Shown one piece after another: positions 46,901 to 57,405 of a DNA stretch of 64,000 bases (positions within the stretch are counted from its first letter, which is position 1; every line of letters begins with the position of its first letter). Location of the stretch: the NCBI GenBank assembly GCA_028554645.1, contig JAQOOI010000047.1, positions 62,001 to 126,000 of the forward strand, read 5' to 3'. Position numbers and translations under genes: made by a program. The notes beneath the pieces were generated by a model. It was not told the DNA's origin. It saw only the letters and a list, made by a program, of their open reading frames with translations, and ran no database searches. This stretch comes from Omphalotus guepiniiformis. Lineage: Eukaryota > Basidiomycota > Agaricomycetes > Agaricales > Omphalotaceae.

Positions 46901-49900
46901 AAGTGGTGAACTGTGAGTGTCAGAGTGCTTTGATTGTGAGTGCGTGACTTATTCATGCATTGCACAGGGCCAAATACCCGCTCGCCATGGTGGCTAAAGC
47001 ATTGGATGTTCTTCCTGGCAACTGGCTCATGGGTTACGATATCGGCTGCTCATTCGGAACGACGATTGCCAAGAGTTCTCTAGGTCCGCAGTTCCAAGCC
47101 AAGGGGTGTCGATCTTGTGTCAACGCGTTCCATGGTTATACACATAGCGCAGATTGTCAACGTAAACACCATCCACTCAACATCGAGGGCATGGGATTGG
47201 AGGACCTGGAAACTCTGGAGCGAGTTTTTTCAATATCAAATTCACTTGCTGGCGTGACTCGCTTCATGTCTGCCTATCGTCGACGCGTCTTCATTGACGC
47301 GTTCTTTCAGCAGTGGGACGCAGACAAATATCAGAACCTGTCTACCATGCTTCACAACAACTACATTCAAGCTCTCGATATCATCAACGATGAGGGCCGC
47401 GCATTCCAAGAGGATATGAAGACATTCAACCTCACAGAAGACATGCTCGAAAATTATTTTGCCGATGAAGCGCGACACATGGAGGCGCTAGGGACCGAAA
47501 CATCACAGGATCTTCACGCAATCGCCTATGTGGAGCTGTTACAAAAACTCTCGGAATGCACGTACGTGTTGTCGTCTATGTTGAGACCCATTATTCTTTC
47601 CAACGTCCTTCGTTCAATGCAGCGCAGCCTATGAAAATGTGACGGGGGCATTCCACCTACACATACCTGCGGACTACCAGTTTCTAGCATCCGATGCAGC
47701 ATACGCTCAAGGTACTTCAGAGACGCGCAAGATTGAGACAAGAAGAAAATACCTTGCGGCACAGCTTGATAACACCCTTTTCGAAGTCATGAAGATGGAG
47801 GTTGCCATGGGTATCGAACGTCGGTGGGAGCCTACATCGCCGGAGTACAAGGAAGCCCTGAAGTACATGAGACATCGTGAATATCAGCGAGCGTTGGAGA
47901 ATTTACACAAGCTGGTGGTTTTCCGCCTTTTTGAACTTCATAAAATGAATCTATCACAAACCGGTGTGCACTATTTTTTATTTCCTCCCCATTATTTATC
48001 ACTAATGTCAGCAAGGAAAGGCTACAAGCTTCGTACGCATCTCTCACACGCACTTCAACGGCGTTCGAAGACTATACGAAAAGCCGTCAAATTGTACAAC
48101 AAGGCCGCAGTGGCCATTGGCCGGGACACTCTCGACTGGTCAAAAGTCTCACACTACTCATTTCTCGATCAGTTCGACATTCTCCGCGATACTCGTCACG
48201 ATGTAACCCAAAAGCCCTGGGCAGACCCCGTAAAGCGATCACTCATGAAAACTTATCGACGCGTTGCACGAGCCCGGGAAGAAATTGAACGCCTCAACGT
48301 TGAGCTTCGAAGGTAAAGGAACAACTTCTTATGCCACGATTGGCAGACGACTTGACTAAATATTTATTTAGACTACACACATCCATCGTTGACGAGGATA
48401 GGCAGTTCGACGCCGTTCTCGAACGTCTTCAGAACAGTCCAATTCATGGCCCGGTCTCTGATTATATTGAAAGGCGTCGCGCCGTCAACGTACTACATTT
48501 GCAACGCATGCGGCAAACATATTCACTGGCCGGCTTCACTGGAGTGCCTGGACCAGGTGTCAGAAAAGTGCCAGCCTCTCCGACTTCACCCACCTCTTCG
48601 CGGCATCAGCTTTCTTCGATCGAGATTTCAAACCTTGTCAATAACTTCAACACATCCACGCCCTCGACACTCGACATTTCTGCCTCTTTACCACGACGAT
48701 CTTCGGGAGACAGACCATCAGACCACCCTTCTGAAACTGATGGAACAACTGACTCGCCAGTAATCTTAGCCGCTCCAACTCTGGCCCCCCTAGCGCAACC
48801 ACCCGCTCATCCCGTATTCACTGAACCGCCGGCACCTTACATAGCAGCAACAGACTCCAGTTTCACACCACTTTCAACCGTCGTTGCCCATCTGCTCAAT
48901 CCCCCTACCTCCTCCGCCTCAACACTTTCATCGCCGTCGTCATTGTCGGCTATTACCACCCACAGCACCCGGTCATGCGGTACAGATCTTAGCCTCCAGA
49001 CCCATAGCTCACCCCGGGTCCCATCACCAATTACGCGGGTCCAACAGACGCCACCTGCACCACGCACATTCTTGGCTAACGACGAAGACAGGTCAGATAC
49101 CGACGACGATGATGCGAATGATGATGAATTCACGCACGGTGCAGGTCGTATGGTTGATTTCATGACAAACTTAGCACTATAGAATATAGGCCACATTGAC
49201 TAGCATTCTCATACACTTACGTTCTTACGAAATCACAATCTACATTGATATCCTGTTGAATAGAGCAAATGGAAGTGTTGAAAACAATACAGTTTGATTA
49301 CTGGCACTTAGTATGAAACTGAAGTCGCTTCATTTGATATACTTTCCGAAAGTCATCCACACCTTCGTATAGAAAATATGTGCAATCCTCCAACCACCGG
49401 CCAACGTCTCGCATTTCTTCCTGTATTGACATCACCTCAGCCCATTCAGACGGTTCTCGTGAAGAAGTAAGCTTTGACGCGGCACGCGACACTTTCTCCT
49501 CTAACTCAGCAACTGTGGAATACGGATCATGAATGTGTGCCTTTGATAGATCGTCCAAGCTCTCCGGATGCAAAGATACCTGAGCAAAAAAAGCTTGAAG
49601 ATTCTGCTCAAACCAAAGAGCAGGATTCGGCATGAGCAGTGAGTCCCAATGAGCCTTCACAGCTTTGATATACTTCAACTGCTTCTGCTGTGCGTCAAGC
49701 TCCTCTTGGTGAGCCCGTCTGACAATAATGAGTCTAGCTGAGTGGTGAAATAACATTAATACATGTACGCACTTGGGATCATTTCGATATGCTTGACGAC
49801 GTTTCAAACGCTCCTCAGCGGCTTTCCTACCAATAATATATCACTGTCAATGATAGCAAGATAGCAATTGAATAAACGTACTGCTGATTCGCAAGGATCT

Positions 49901-52900
49901 GCGCTTTTTGAGATGCTGCAGCGCGCCTTTGACGCCTCCGAGTATTTACATGTTCTTTGTTCCTAAATATGTGATGAGTTTGGATTGTGAATTCATTGAA
50001 TATGTCGGCACTCACCGATTATAGTGAGTTTGTGAGTACAGTCGTTGTGCCTCGCGCTTTTGGGAGGCTGTTTGATATAACTTTCGTCGAGGCATGAATA
50101 CACTTTGATGTAGTGTGAGGATATGGTGGTAAGAAGGAAACAGTACATAATGCAGACCACATCACGATGCTTTTGCAGACACAATTGGTCTGAGTTTTTC
50201 GTTGAGCACTCTGGGAGACGCTTTTGACACAGAATTACATCTGTGGAATGCCACCTATGTAACATATTCACTTGAATTTTCTCCAGGGTTTACAACAGAA
50301 GGAAAAGTTTTTAGAGAATTTTTAGAGAATTTTTATTCTAATCTCTAAGGCTGTTAAGTAGACGTGCCGGTGAATGCGGCAATTTCGCAGCCATTTCTCA
50401 ATTGCTCCTCCTCAAAGATGTTAAGATGTTCGGGCACAAATTCATTGCAAGTACTACTTTACAAGGCTACAGAGCTCGCTAACTTTAGGGAGAAGATCTA
50501 GACCCATTTTCCATCGTCTACGCTTTCTATCCGCATCTTCTGCCAACTGAGCCTTGGTACGCCCCGCCACATAATCTGCCAAGGTCCGAAACCCATTATC
50601 TACCCAACGAAACAGTCCGCCAGCAGAATACTGAGTGAAGGAATAACGACGTTCATGCGCGGCAATGCGGGTATTCGAATGTGTACAGACTCCCGAGAGT
50701 ATCACAACCAAGATTCCCGGAGGAAATTCAATGACTTTCTTCAGCTCCCACAGTACTATATGCCCGCCTTTCTTCCAGTCGTAGCTGCCCAACGCCCAGA
50801 TAAAGCATAGGCCGAACGGAAGATTGGCGAAGTCGATGTGCGGATAAGTTACAGTTTGTGGGCCGAAGTTGAATGCTGCGGCAGAGAGTACGCTATTCTC
50901 AAAGGCGGGGTAAAGCGAAGGGTCACTCTCCAGGAGCTCGCGCTGATATTGAGCATAATAATCGTAAAGTCGAGGCGCCCACGATTTGAATACCCCTAGA
51001 CTAAGATCAGGATGGGCTTTGTATCACATCGGTGGAAGAAACATACCGGTCGCGAAGCCTGAGAGGCGACGAAAGGCCCAATGCCTACACAGCTTCTGTA
51101 AGACGTGTGTGTTATGTTTATTATGAACCAGGTTCCCGGGGCTCTGTGCTCATGAGCATGTTGAATGGAATGCTTTGGGGGCGGTACTCACAGTCTGACC
51201 CCCACCATAAGATATGCCAACATTCATTGCGGGAAATGCGCCGCGGCGATGGGTGTTCTGCTTGCTTGAAAACCGACACTGGCTGCGATAACGCTCCAGA
51301 GCATCGCCCGCAGCTTTCACGCAGCGATCCCAGCCTGCATCGGCCGGACGATTGATCACCAAGGCTACCAGTTGGCCCTGGGAATCGATAAAGGGGGTTG
51401 AGTGTCTGGGAGTCCAGTCAGTAGTGGTAGATGAACGTGGGGGCATGAGGGCGTACTCAGGGTCATAGCGTACCAGGTTGAATTTAAATTTTGATTGGGG
51501 CCCAACAACTTCATGAAGCCAGTATTCCTCGCCCGTATGATCGTCGCGGTCGCGTTTTGCAATATAGGCCGAGGAGGACACGGGGGCGTCATGTTGAATT
51601 GAAAACGATGTGGGCAGGGGGGTCGACGGCGCGATGTGCTTGGATTTGGTCGATTCGCGGGCGGGGATGTCTGACGCGACTTTCGGAGGTGCGCACTGCC
51701 TTTGTCTTTTGCGATTGAGTTTACTGGCCTTCTTATTGCGATCGTTCTGCCTCCGCCTTTTTTTAGACACAGGCCCGCCGACCACTTCTACTGCACGGAG
51801 CACTGGGCTGGGAGGGGCAGAGGATGGTGGCGTCGAGAGTGGAGAGGAGTTTGCAGAGGATGGCGGCGAAGAAAGAGGTGAGGAAAAGGGGGAGGCCTGT
51901 AAATCCGGAAAGTCGAGGTAGTCGTGCAGGCCCTCCTGCTCAATCGAATGGAAAAGAGCTGAGGAGAGGTCAAAGTCACTTTGCACAACTTCTGTGGATA
52001 ATATGAGTTGGAGATTCGAGTTCTGTGAGGCGACTGAAAAGACTTCGCGTTGTGCAGCAGACCTCGTTCCCAAACAAGGTTGCAGAGCTGGATGACATCT
52101 CGTTCCTCGTATTCCCGTTGCGCGAGTATTCAAGGAACTCGAGATCACCTCGCCGCCACAGATCCTTGTCCAGCTCGAGGCCTGTGCAAACGCGTTGTCA
52201 AAATGAGAGGTGTGCTCACCGGACATCTGGGTGCTTGAGGGTCGACATGGGGTTTGATGTTGAAGGGTGAAAAAACATGCGGTACACAAAATCACGCGTA
52301 GACGCTGACACGTGACCGCCGTCACGGACTTCAAAGTTAAAGGTGCTAGTCCTCACTTACTGCCGCGTAGCTGTGGGGCGTCAACTTTGTCCTTCAGACC
52401 CTACGTCGTTACTATACAGTTACGTTCTCGATGGCCAACGCTCAACGTCGCTATGTACATATCACCACTGGAACCAACGGCGGCACGTACGGCCAAATGT
52501 AAGTACTTCTTCACCCGCTCAGCTTACTTTTCTTACATCGATATGGTGTTTCAGGCAATGGCGAAAAGGTGGCTTCAGGACTAGCCCCTTACCGATCACG
52601 ATTCAGTGTATGACTCAAGCAGAGGCGACATTCATCTGGAAACACTTGAATCCCTGGGCACAGGCGCACAGACACTTGGAGGGCCCGGCGTTCGCCAACG
52701 ACTTAGCGGACTCACAGGTGATGAGGAGGATCAGCAACCTCATTGATCCATTGGGGTACACATTCTGGGATGTCAAGTACGGGAACTCGTCTGGCCTATA
52801 TTTCAATCGGTACGTACTTGATGAACAGTGAGCGTTGCTCACGCCGTTGACGAATATGTTTAGTGACGAAGCTCTTGAGACCATGGACGCCTGCCCTAAG

Positions 52901-55900
52901 CCGTTTTATCGCCGAGCCTTTGTCTTTGCGACGATTAAAGACGCGCTTCTCGCCCACGTCCATTCCACTGAGACCCCGAGCAATGCTTTGTCTGAGTACA
53001 ACCCCTACGCACGACCGGAGGCTGCACAGGCAATAAGGGATGGCAATACGACCCTCGTGAGCCCCCCAAGTCCAGAGCCATCACTTCCACCTGCACCACA
53101 GACTCCAACTCGGGCGGTAGGATCTCACACATCTCGTGCTCAAACACCTGGTCGTACCCCCCGTCGTAGCCCTGAGGTTTACACTTTGAGCCCACCTCCG
53201 TATGCCTCCGGGTCTCGGTCGCCATCGCAGCATCAACGCACCGATGAATATGTTTTTTCTATGACTTCGGGAGATGTAAACGTTTCCATGCATATCAGTA
53301 AGCACTTTACATTTGTCAAACAGTTTGAAATTCATCGCCGGAAATCTCTTATCGATAGATTCATCCCCGAAAAAAGGGAAATCCAGAGGCGAGCATGCTC
53401 CTCACATGGTGGCGGAGTTTCTCGCTATTCGTGGAGTCCCGGCTCGAGTTGGTGCTGGCATCATGACCGTGTATGCAGACCTTGATGCCGATGAGCCTGA
53501 AGAAGAGAGACGCGCAACGTTCATTGCAAACAATCTGTATTTGTGGGAGGATGCTGAGCCTGAAGGTGTTACACAGAGAGACCTCGAGTTCCTCTGGGAT
53601 CTCATCAAGTTGTTGTGAACCATGTGCTAACCCAGTGCCAAATAGTTTCTTTTTGATGTTGATATCACGTAGTTATCTTGGATTGCAAATTGAAGGCCGC
53701 CTGCACGGTGTTGTTTTGAACTCCGGGTCCCAAGTCCCGAAAGGCGTTGTCCGACTGGTGTCCGACTGTTGAGCGAAGGTTGTATTCACAGACTACAATG
53801 GCGCGCCACAACACCCCTCAGTTCCAGCGCATGTTAAGTGCAGCTCGAGAAAGGGGAAGTTCAGCAAGGCGCCCTTGGAGATATCGGCAAAAGCGTGCGC
53901 CGATACGCCTCTCAAACGCGGACAAAGCTCGAAAGAAAGCTCAGAGACGTGAGGAAAAGGACACGTACCAGAATGCAATCATTGAGTTGCGACAGCTTAT
54001 CATCGACAAGGCGACTGAACTCCACGAACAGATTGGCAAACGCAGTGTTCAACAAATTGTCGACGACGTTTACCAGACTCACCGCCTTCGCGTCAGTAGA
54101 AAATCAGCGAGTAAATTCAACGCGTTTGTGAAGATGGAGTTGGAACGAATCAATTCCGGTACGTATACATGGCTGTAATTTGATTGAGTTACACTCACAC
54201 AAACTCCTAGCCTTACCAGAGGGCGAGCCTCGAAAGAAGGCAAACGAGTGTATGAAGGAGATCTCCGCGACGTGGAAGGAGATGTCAGAGGAGGAGAAGA
54301 GGGCCTGCACCGAGGCAACCATGAAGCAACTCAACGACAACCGAGAAAATCGTGAGGTCGGTACTCACAACGTCGCACTAAGCGCGTTTCATGATACACG
54401 AATCACGCTGGAGGATATCAAGGAATCGGTAAGGCGATGAACTTTATGGAAATGACTAGAGACTAACCCGATGATGTTGCAGCTCTCTCGTTTGAACGCT
54501 CGTACGGGCGACGAGGCAGTCTTGCTGACTGTCCGATCTGCGAGGGACCACTTCAACAAGCCGGACGTATATGCGACTAGTGAGCGCCGTGGGCGACTTC
54601 TTCACCATCGTGTTCAAGTGTCCGCTTCAAACCATTGCAACCCGTATGGAGGGATATATCATCTCCGGCGTTGAGGGAGTCGTGCAGAATCACGCCCAGG
54701 AGACACTGAAAATGAAGAGTGAGCTGCGAGAATTGATATACCAGAAACTTCGTGCGTGGTCGATTGTGTATTCTTGATTGTATTTGCTCATGAATGGAAC
54801 AGAAGACGCTGTTGGGAAAGCCAAGGTGTCACGAATGTACTACAAAAACTTCAATGAGCATATCGTGTTGAAGTACGGGGTAGTCATCAAGAACTGGCCC
54901 CTTCCAAAGCTTTGCTCACCTAGCGAAGTGTCGACGCGGACCGAACTCACGTTACTCGACAACGCTTGGAGGTCTGGCACCACACACTTCTACAAGATGA
55001 CCGAGGGTGAGTTGGAGGAGTGGATGATGAAATATAATAGCGACACCCAGGACGGTTCCATCATCACGGCGGATACACCCAGCGAGCCCGCCCCTATGTC
55101 GACGACCGCCATACCTGCGGCTCCAACGGCGATTGTTCGGACTCAGACTCAGGTGGGGCACGAAAGTCCAACGACGGTGAGCGCAGCTCCTCCTGCGCCA
55201 GAACCTCTCGGTGCTCTCAACTTCGTCAATGCAGGCGCCATGACGGATGTCAACGGGAATGCGGTGATAGTGGTCTCAAAGAAAAGAAAGCCCCGCAAGG
55301 ATAAAGGCACTCAGCGTGGCCCGCGCAAGAAGAGAGCGACTGGTGAGTGTATATTGTTTTTCAGAGTCGGTTCGCGTTCTTATACTGAATCCCTAGGTGA
55401 TGAAAACATGCCCGAAGCAGCGCCGTCAGCGTCGACGTAGAGATATCATTCTTACCTGTAGATACTTTCTACCGGGCTATGAATTTTGTTGTGCGGCAGG
55501 AATATCATTTATTATGTCCCTACTATAAGAAGGCTGAGTATTGAGGCCAAGAAATTGAGTTTACATTGAGGGACGGAGACTTAGAGCATGTAGAGACATC
55601 GGTGACTAAGCATGAGATCCGGGACAGCGGAAAGAGCCGAAAGAGGGGAGGGATTAAGCGAGGGCGGAGGCATGATGGCGGGGAGACGATGAGGAGGGCT
55701 GATGAGGCGTTGATGGCGATGGCGAGCGTGTGGGAGCACGGGACAGATTTGTGCGGACTTACCGGTGCACGGGACTTGCCGTGGTGATGCCTGAGAACGA
55801 TGAGCTCACTACTTGATGGCCTCTAGGTGAGTTCTGGACTCTTTCTTATTTAGAAATAAAGCTAATTATTGACGGAATTACTGGCAGGTGGAGGAGCCAC

Positions 55901-56928
55901 CCGGATCAAGGGCTGTAGCCTTGGCATAACCGGGGGCGCACGTCAGGCCTATTTGATGGGAACCATGTGATGTTGAGGTGCTGCCTTAAGGTATTGCCGT
56001 GAAGTAATAAGCATGTGTGGTATCTCAGAAAAGTGGAGATATCTTACGGGGTGATTAGTCGACGCGTGAGGCTATGAAAGGAACGTTAAGTCAGAATAAC
56101 ATTGGGAGAAGGAATGGTGGTCGTACCCTTTTAACTGCCGCGACGCTAGGCTCAACCTTTGGAGTAAAGGGGGCAACGCGGGTAACTTCTTCAACTGCTG
56201 CGAGGTCGAGAGTCTGAAGCGAGGTACATAGTTTTAGCAACAGAGCAAGCTGGCTCGGGGTAGGGTGGCGACCTACCGTGGTATTAGTAGTGGAATCTGC
56301 AATAGAGGGGGATTCATCGTCACCCATAGCAATATCGCTACCCGCCGCGTCGTCGTCAACCTCCTCGTCACTACTATCAATACGAGCTTGGGATGCAATA
56401 CGCTTGCGAATCTAGGAAAAAGTTTTAGTACCAGTGGTTATTCAAGAAAAAGAACTGATTACTTACGCGGCGGCTAGTACGAACGCGACCTTTGCCTTTG
56501 ACGGGCACTGGGGTTACAGCAGTTGGAACAGGAGCAGCCGCGGCGACTTTGGGAACCTCCTTGGGTTTACCAAACTGAACACATTTACCGCGGTACGGAC
56601 CAAGTAAATGATGAGTTGGTGTATACTTCGCGGTAACTGGGTCCCGCGGCAGTTGTTCAAAGAAGAACAGAGTGAAAGTACGAATGTCAGCGTTAGCCAG
56701 CGCGGCATCAGGGTGAGCTTTCCAGAGCTCGAGCTAAAAAGAGCGAAGTAAGGCACGGGAAGGGAGTCAGCGCAGTAGGAAACTTACGAGTTTTTGTGCA
56801 CAAGACATCGCGACGCGATTAGCATCGTCAGCACCATGTTTGGCTCGACGCTCGCTAAACGACTTATAAAGAGGTGCTACCTCTTCCACGAGAAACTGGA
56901 CGTCAACAGAAGAAGTATCAGTAGACAT
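43902..56928 (-). CDS. A2: spliced antisense gene of element A, unknown function, intron holds the KDZ transposon
   Basis: Minus-strand exons 56928-56788, 56733-56467, 56411-56127, 44396-44261 and 44200-43902 join in phase to 375 residues with no stop. The start MSTDTSSVDVQFLVEEVAPLYKS has good support from the in-phase first intron (GTAAGT..TTTTTAG). The middle is basic and Ala/Val/Pro rich (PVKGKGRVRTSRR, a possible nuclear signal), then acidic (DSSDEEVDDDAAGSD); the end is a helical coiled-coil-like part (MLEFETRSKLIAVNHQISLQLQMRDLLMKSYQS). No family is recognised. The third intron contains the whole KDZ element; its duplication CTGCCTTA covers the acceptor, so TAAG|GCAG is kept. The gene is convergent with pol (220 bp apart). 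Part of the retrotransposon, opposite to its genome strand. Confidence 0.7.
44401..44748 (+). repeat. Left terminal inverted repeat of the KDZ transposon
   Basis: Matches the reverse complement of 55634-55980 without visible difference until about 44745 (GGCCCTTTCG against GGCTCTTTCC). Confidence 0.92.
44840..45072 (+). repeat. Imperfect CTTTCGTCGCTGT tandem repeat before the transposase
   Basis: About 16-18 units of a 12-15-bp pyrimidine-rich motif (variants CTTTCGTC, CTTTCATCGCCGT, CTGTCGTTCGTCT). It lies between the inverted repeat and the transposase start, where a leader or promoter would be. It keeps one long frame open (44760-45374) which I regard as accidental. Confidence 0.75.
45332..49182 (+). 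CDS. KDZ (Kyakuja-Dileera-Zisupton) transposase
   Basis: Nine exons: 45332-45494, 45547-45767, 45820-46240, 46295-46450, 46503-46912, 46968-47561, 47623-47963, 48012-48312 and 48372-49182, about 1,138 residues. The N-terminus (MGKHPRRSGVSHSVKLTVGGGRF) is basic. The RNase H-like core shows WVVDGNNSLKRM (first Asp), NWLMGYDIGCSFG (second Asp), the Cys/His insert CRSCVNAFHGYTHSADCQ, GLEDLETLERVFS and MSAYRRRVFIDAFFQQWD, as in KDZ transposases; then HLSHALQRRSKTIRKAVKLYNKAA. The C-terminus is long, Ser/Pro/Thr-rich and disordered, ending acidic. All introns keep phase except that exon 2 has a one-base frame change around GGCGGGGAG (45665), so this copy may be defective unless it is a sequence error. 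Confidence 0.88.
49298..50095 (-). CDS. KDZ cargo: basic coiled-coil accessory protein
   Basis: Minus-strand exons 50095-50016, 49962-49882, 49826-49773 and 49718-49298 join to 211 residues. The N-terminal third is very basic and helical (MPRRKLYQTASQKREAQRLY, TRRRQRRAAASQKAQ, EERLKRRQAYRNDPK), like a DNA-binding region without a known fold. The rest is helical (ELDAQQKQLKYIKAVKAHWD). It converges on the transposase (116 bp between stops) and lies head to tail with the dioxygenase gene. Function unknown; a role with the transposase is inferred from the neighbourhood. Confidence 0.65.
50454..52253 (-). CDS. KDZ cargo: TET/JBP-like 2-oxoglutarate/Fe(II) dioxygenase
   Basis: Supported minus-strand exons: about 52000-51192, 51095-51047 and 50995-50454; the 5' exons (start perhaps ATG 52244) are not resolved. 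The catalytic part has the HxD iron ligand in VTYPHIDFANLPFG, GGHIVLWELKKVIEFPPG for the double-stranded beta helix turn, SGVCTHSNT with the distal His, and ERRYSFTQYSAGGLFRW with the Arg for 2-oxoglutarate. TET/JBP enzymes oxidise 5-methylcytosine or thymine in DNA. In basidiomycetes these genes are linked to KDZ transposons, which fits this copy. A Pro/Ser-rich then Lys/Arg-rich (KKRRRQNDRNKKASKLNRKR) region precedes the domain. It may protect the transposon from methylation; that is inference. Confidence 0.7.
52431..53618 (+). CDS. KDZ cargo: orphan protein
   Basis: Exons 52431-52498, 52555-52809, 52864-53297 and 53359-53618 join to 338 residues (MANAQRRYVHITTGTNGGTY...). The N-terminal half contains a compact block (FIWKHLNPWAQAHRHLEGPAF...LIDPLGYTFWDVKYGNSSGL), the middle is Pro/Ser-rich and disordered, and the C-terminus is globular (HMVAEFLAIRGVPARVGAGIMTVYADLD). 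No family is recognised. Divergent from the dioxygenase gene with about 180 bp between presumed starts, so a shared promoter is likely. Confidence 0.55.
53798..55440 (+). CDS. KDZ cargo: HMG-box-like DNA-binding protein (one frame break)
   Basis: Exons 53798-54158, 54211-54428, 54483-54751, 54803-55342 and 55397-55440, about 477 residues. After a basic coiled coil (IRLSNADKARKKAQRREEKD) comes SASKFNAFVKMELERIN spliced to PRKKANECMKEISATWKEM, then EEEKRACTEATMKQL; this order (N-F-K...W-K-x-M-S-x-E-E-K) is that of an HMG box. The C-terminus is Pro/Ala-rich with basic clusters (SKKRKPRKDKGTQRGPRKKR) typical of nuclear proteins. Exon 3 has one base too many for its phase, with the frame change near 54575 (ATGCGACTAGTGAG). 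Likely an accessory factor of the transposon that binds DNA. Confidence 0.62.
55634..55980 (-). repeat. Right terminal inverted repeat of the KDZ transposon
   Basis: Reverse complement of 44401-44748, followed by the target duplication CTGCCTTA. Confidence 0.92.
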
Positions 56929-57156
56929 AAGTGAATCCGATAGGAAGAACTTAGGGTTTGGAGGGCCTTTTATACCAGGCCAGGGCAGTCATGACTACGA
57001 GGAAACTTGTCAGTGTAGAATTCTAAGTCCGCGATACTTACTTTCAAAGTGGACGCGGCGGACCATATGGTACTTTACCAAAGGACACGAGTGTTCAAGA
57101 CAACTGGGGACAGTTGCAATTTCAAAGATGGGGAAGGGTCACAGGAGTAGAAAAGT

Positions 57157-57220
57157 ACCGCGTAAGGATCGCTCGAATGTACCGCGTAGAGTTAAGTGCC
57201 GCGTAGGATCGCTTGAATTC
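57157..57220. repeat. CGCG-centred direct repeats upstream of A2
   Basis: ACCGCGTAAGGATCGCTCGAAT (in part) at 57158 recurs as GCCGCGTAGGATCGCTTGAAT at 57199, with a shorter TACCGCGTAG at 57181. They lie about 230-290 bp upstream of the A2 start, just downstream of a minus-strand TATATAA (about 57231-57238). They may be a promoter array. Confidence 0.55.
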
Positions 57221-57405
57221 TGAAAAATCTTATATAACAAAGAAAGTGTCATACAGCTTAAAGATTCAATCTCCATGAAACAAAAGCAGTGATGATTTTC
57301 ATGTAACAAAGAATATACAGGATCCGCGATATGACAATACTACGATACTAAAAGCTTTTATTACCGCGGGGCCTGGACAAGAACGATGAACGCATGCAGT
57401 GATCA

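Larger units (their letters stand above)
44401..55980 (+). mobile_element. KDZ DNA transposon with cargo genes
   Basis: 11,580 bp bounded by about 347-bp terminal inverted repeats that are practically identical and begin CACCTCAACATCACATGG, with the perfect 8-bp target duplication CTGCCTTA at 44393-44400 and 55981-55988. It carries five genes: KDZ transposase (plus), a basic coiled-coil protein (minus), a TET/JBP-like dioxygenase (minus), an orphan (plus) and an HMG-box protein (plus). The pairing of KDZ transposons with TET/JBP genes is known from basidiomycetes. Near-identical ends mean a recent insertion. It interrupts element A. Confidence 0.93.

Noticed and set aside
53081..53335. Minus-strand frames opposite the KDZ orphan gene
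   Set aside because: Shadows; the plus-strand exons join in phase with normal splice sites.
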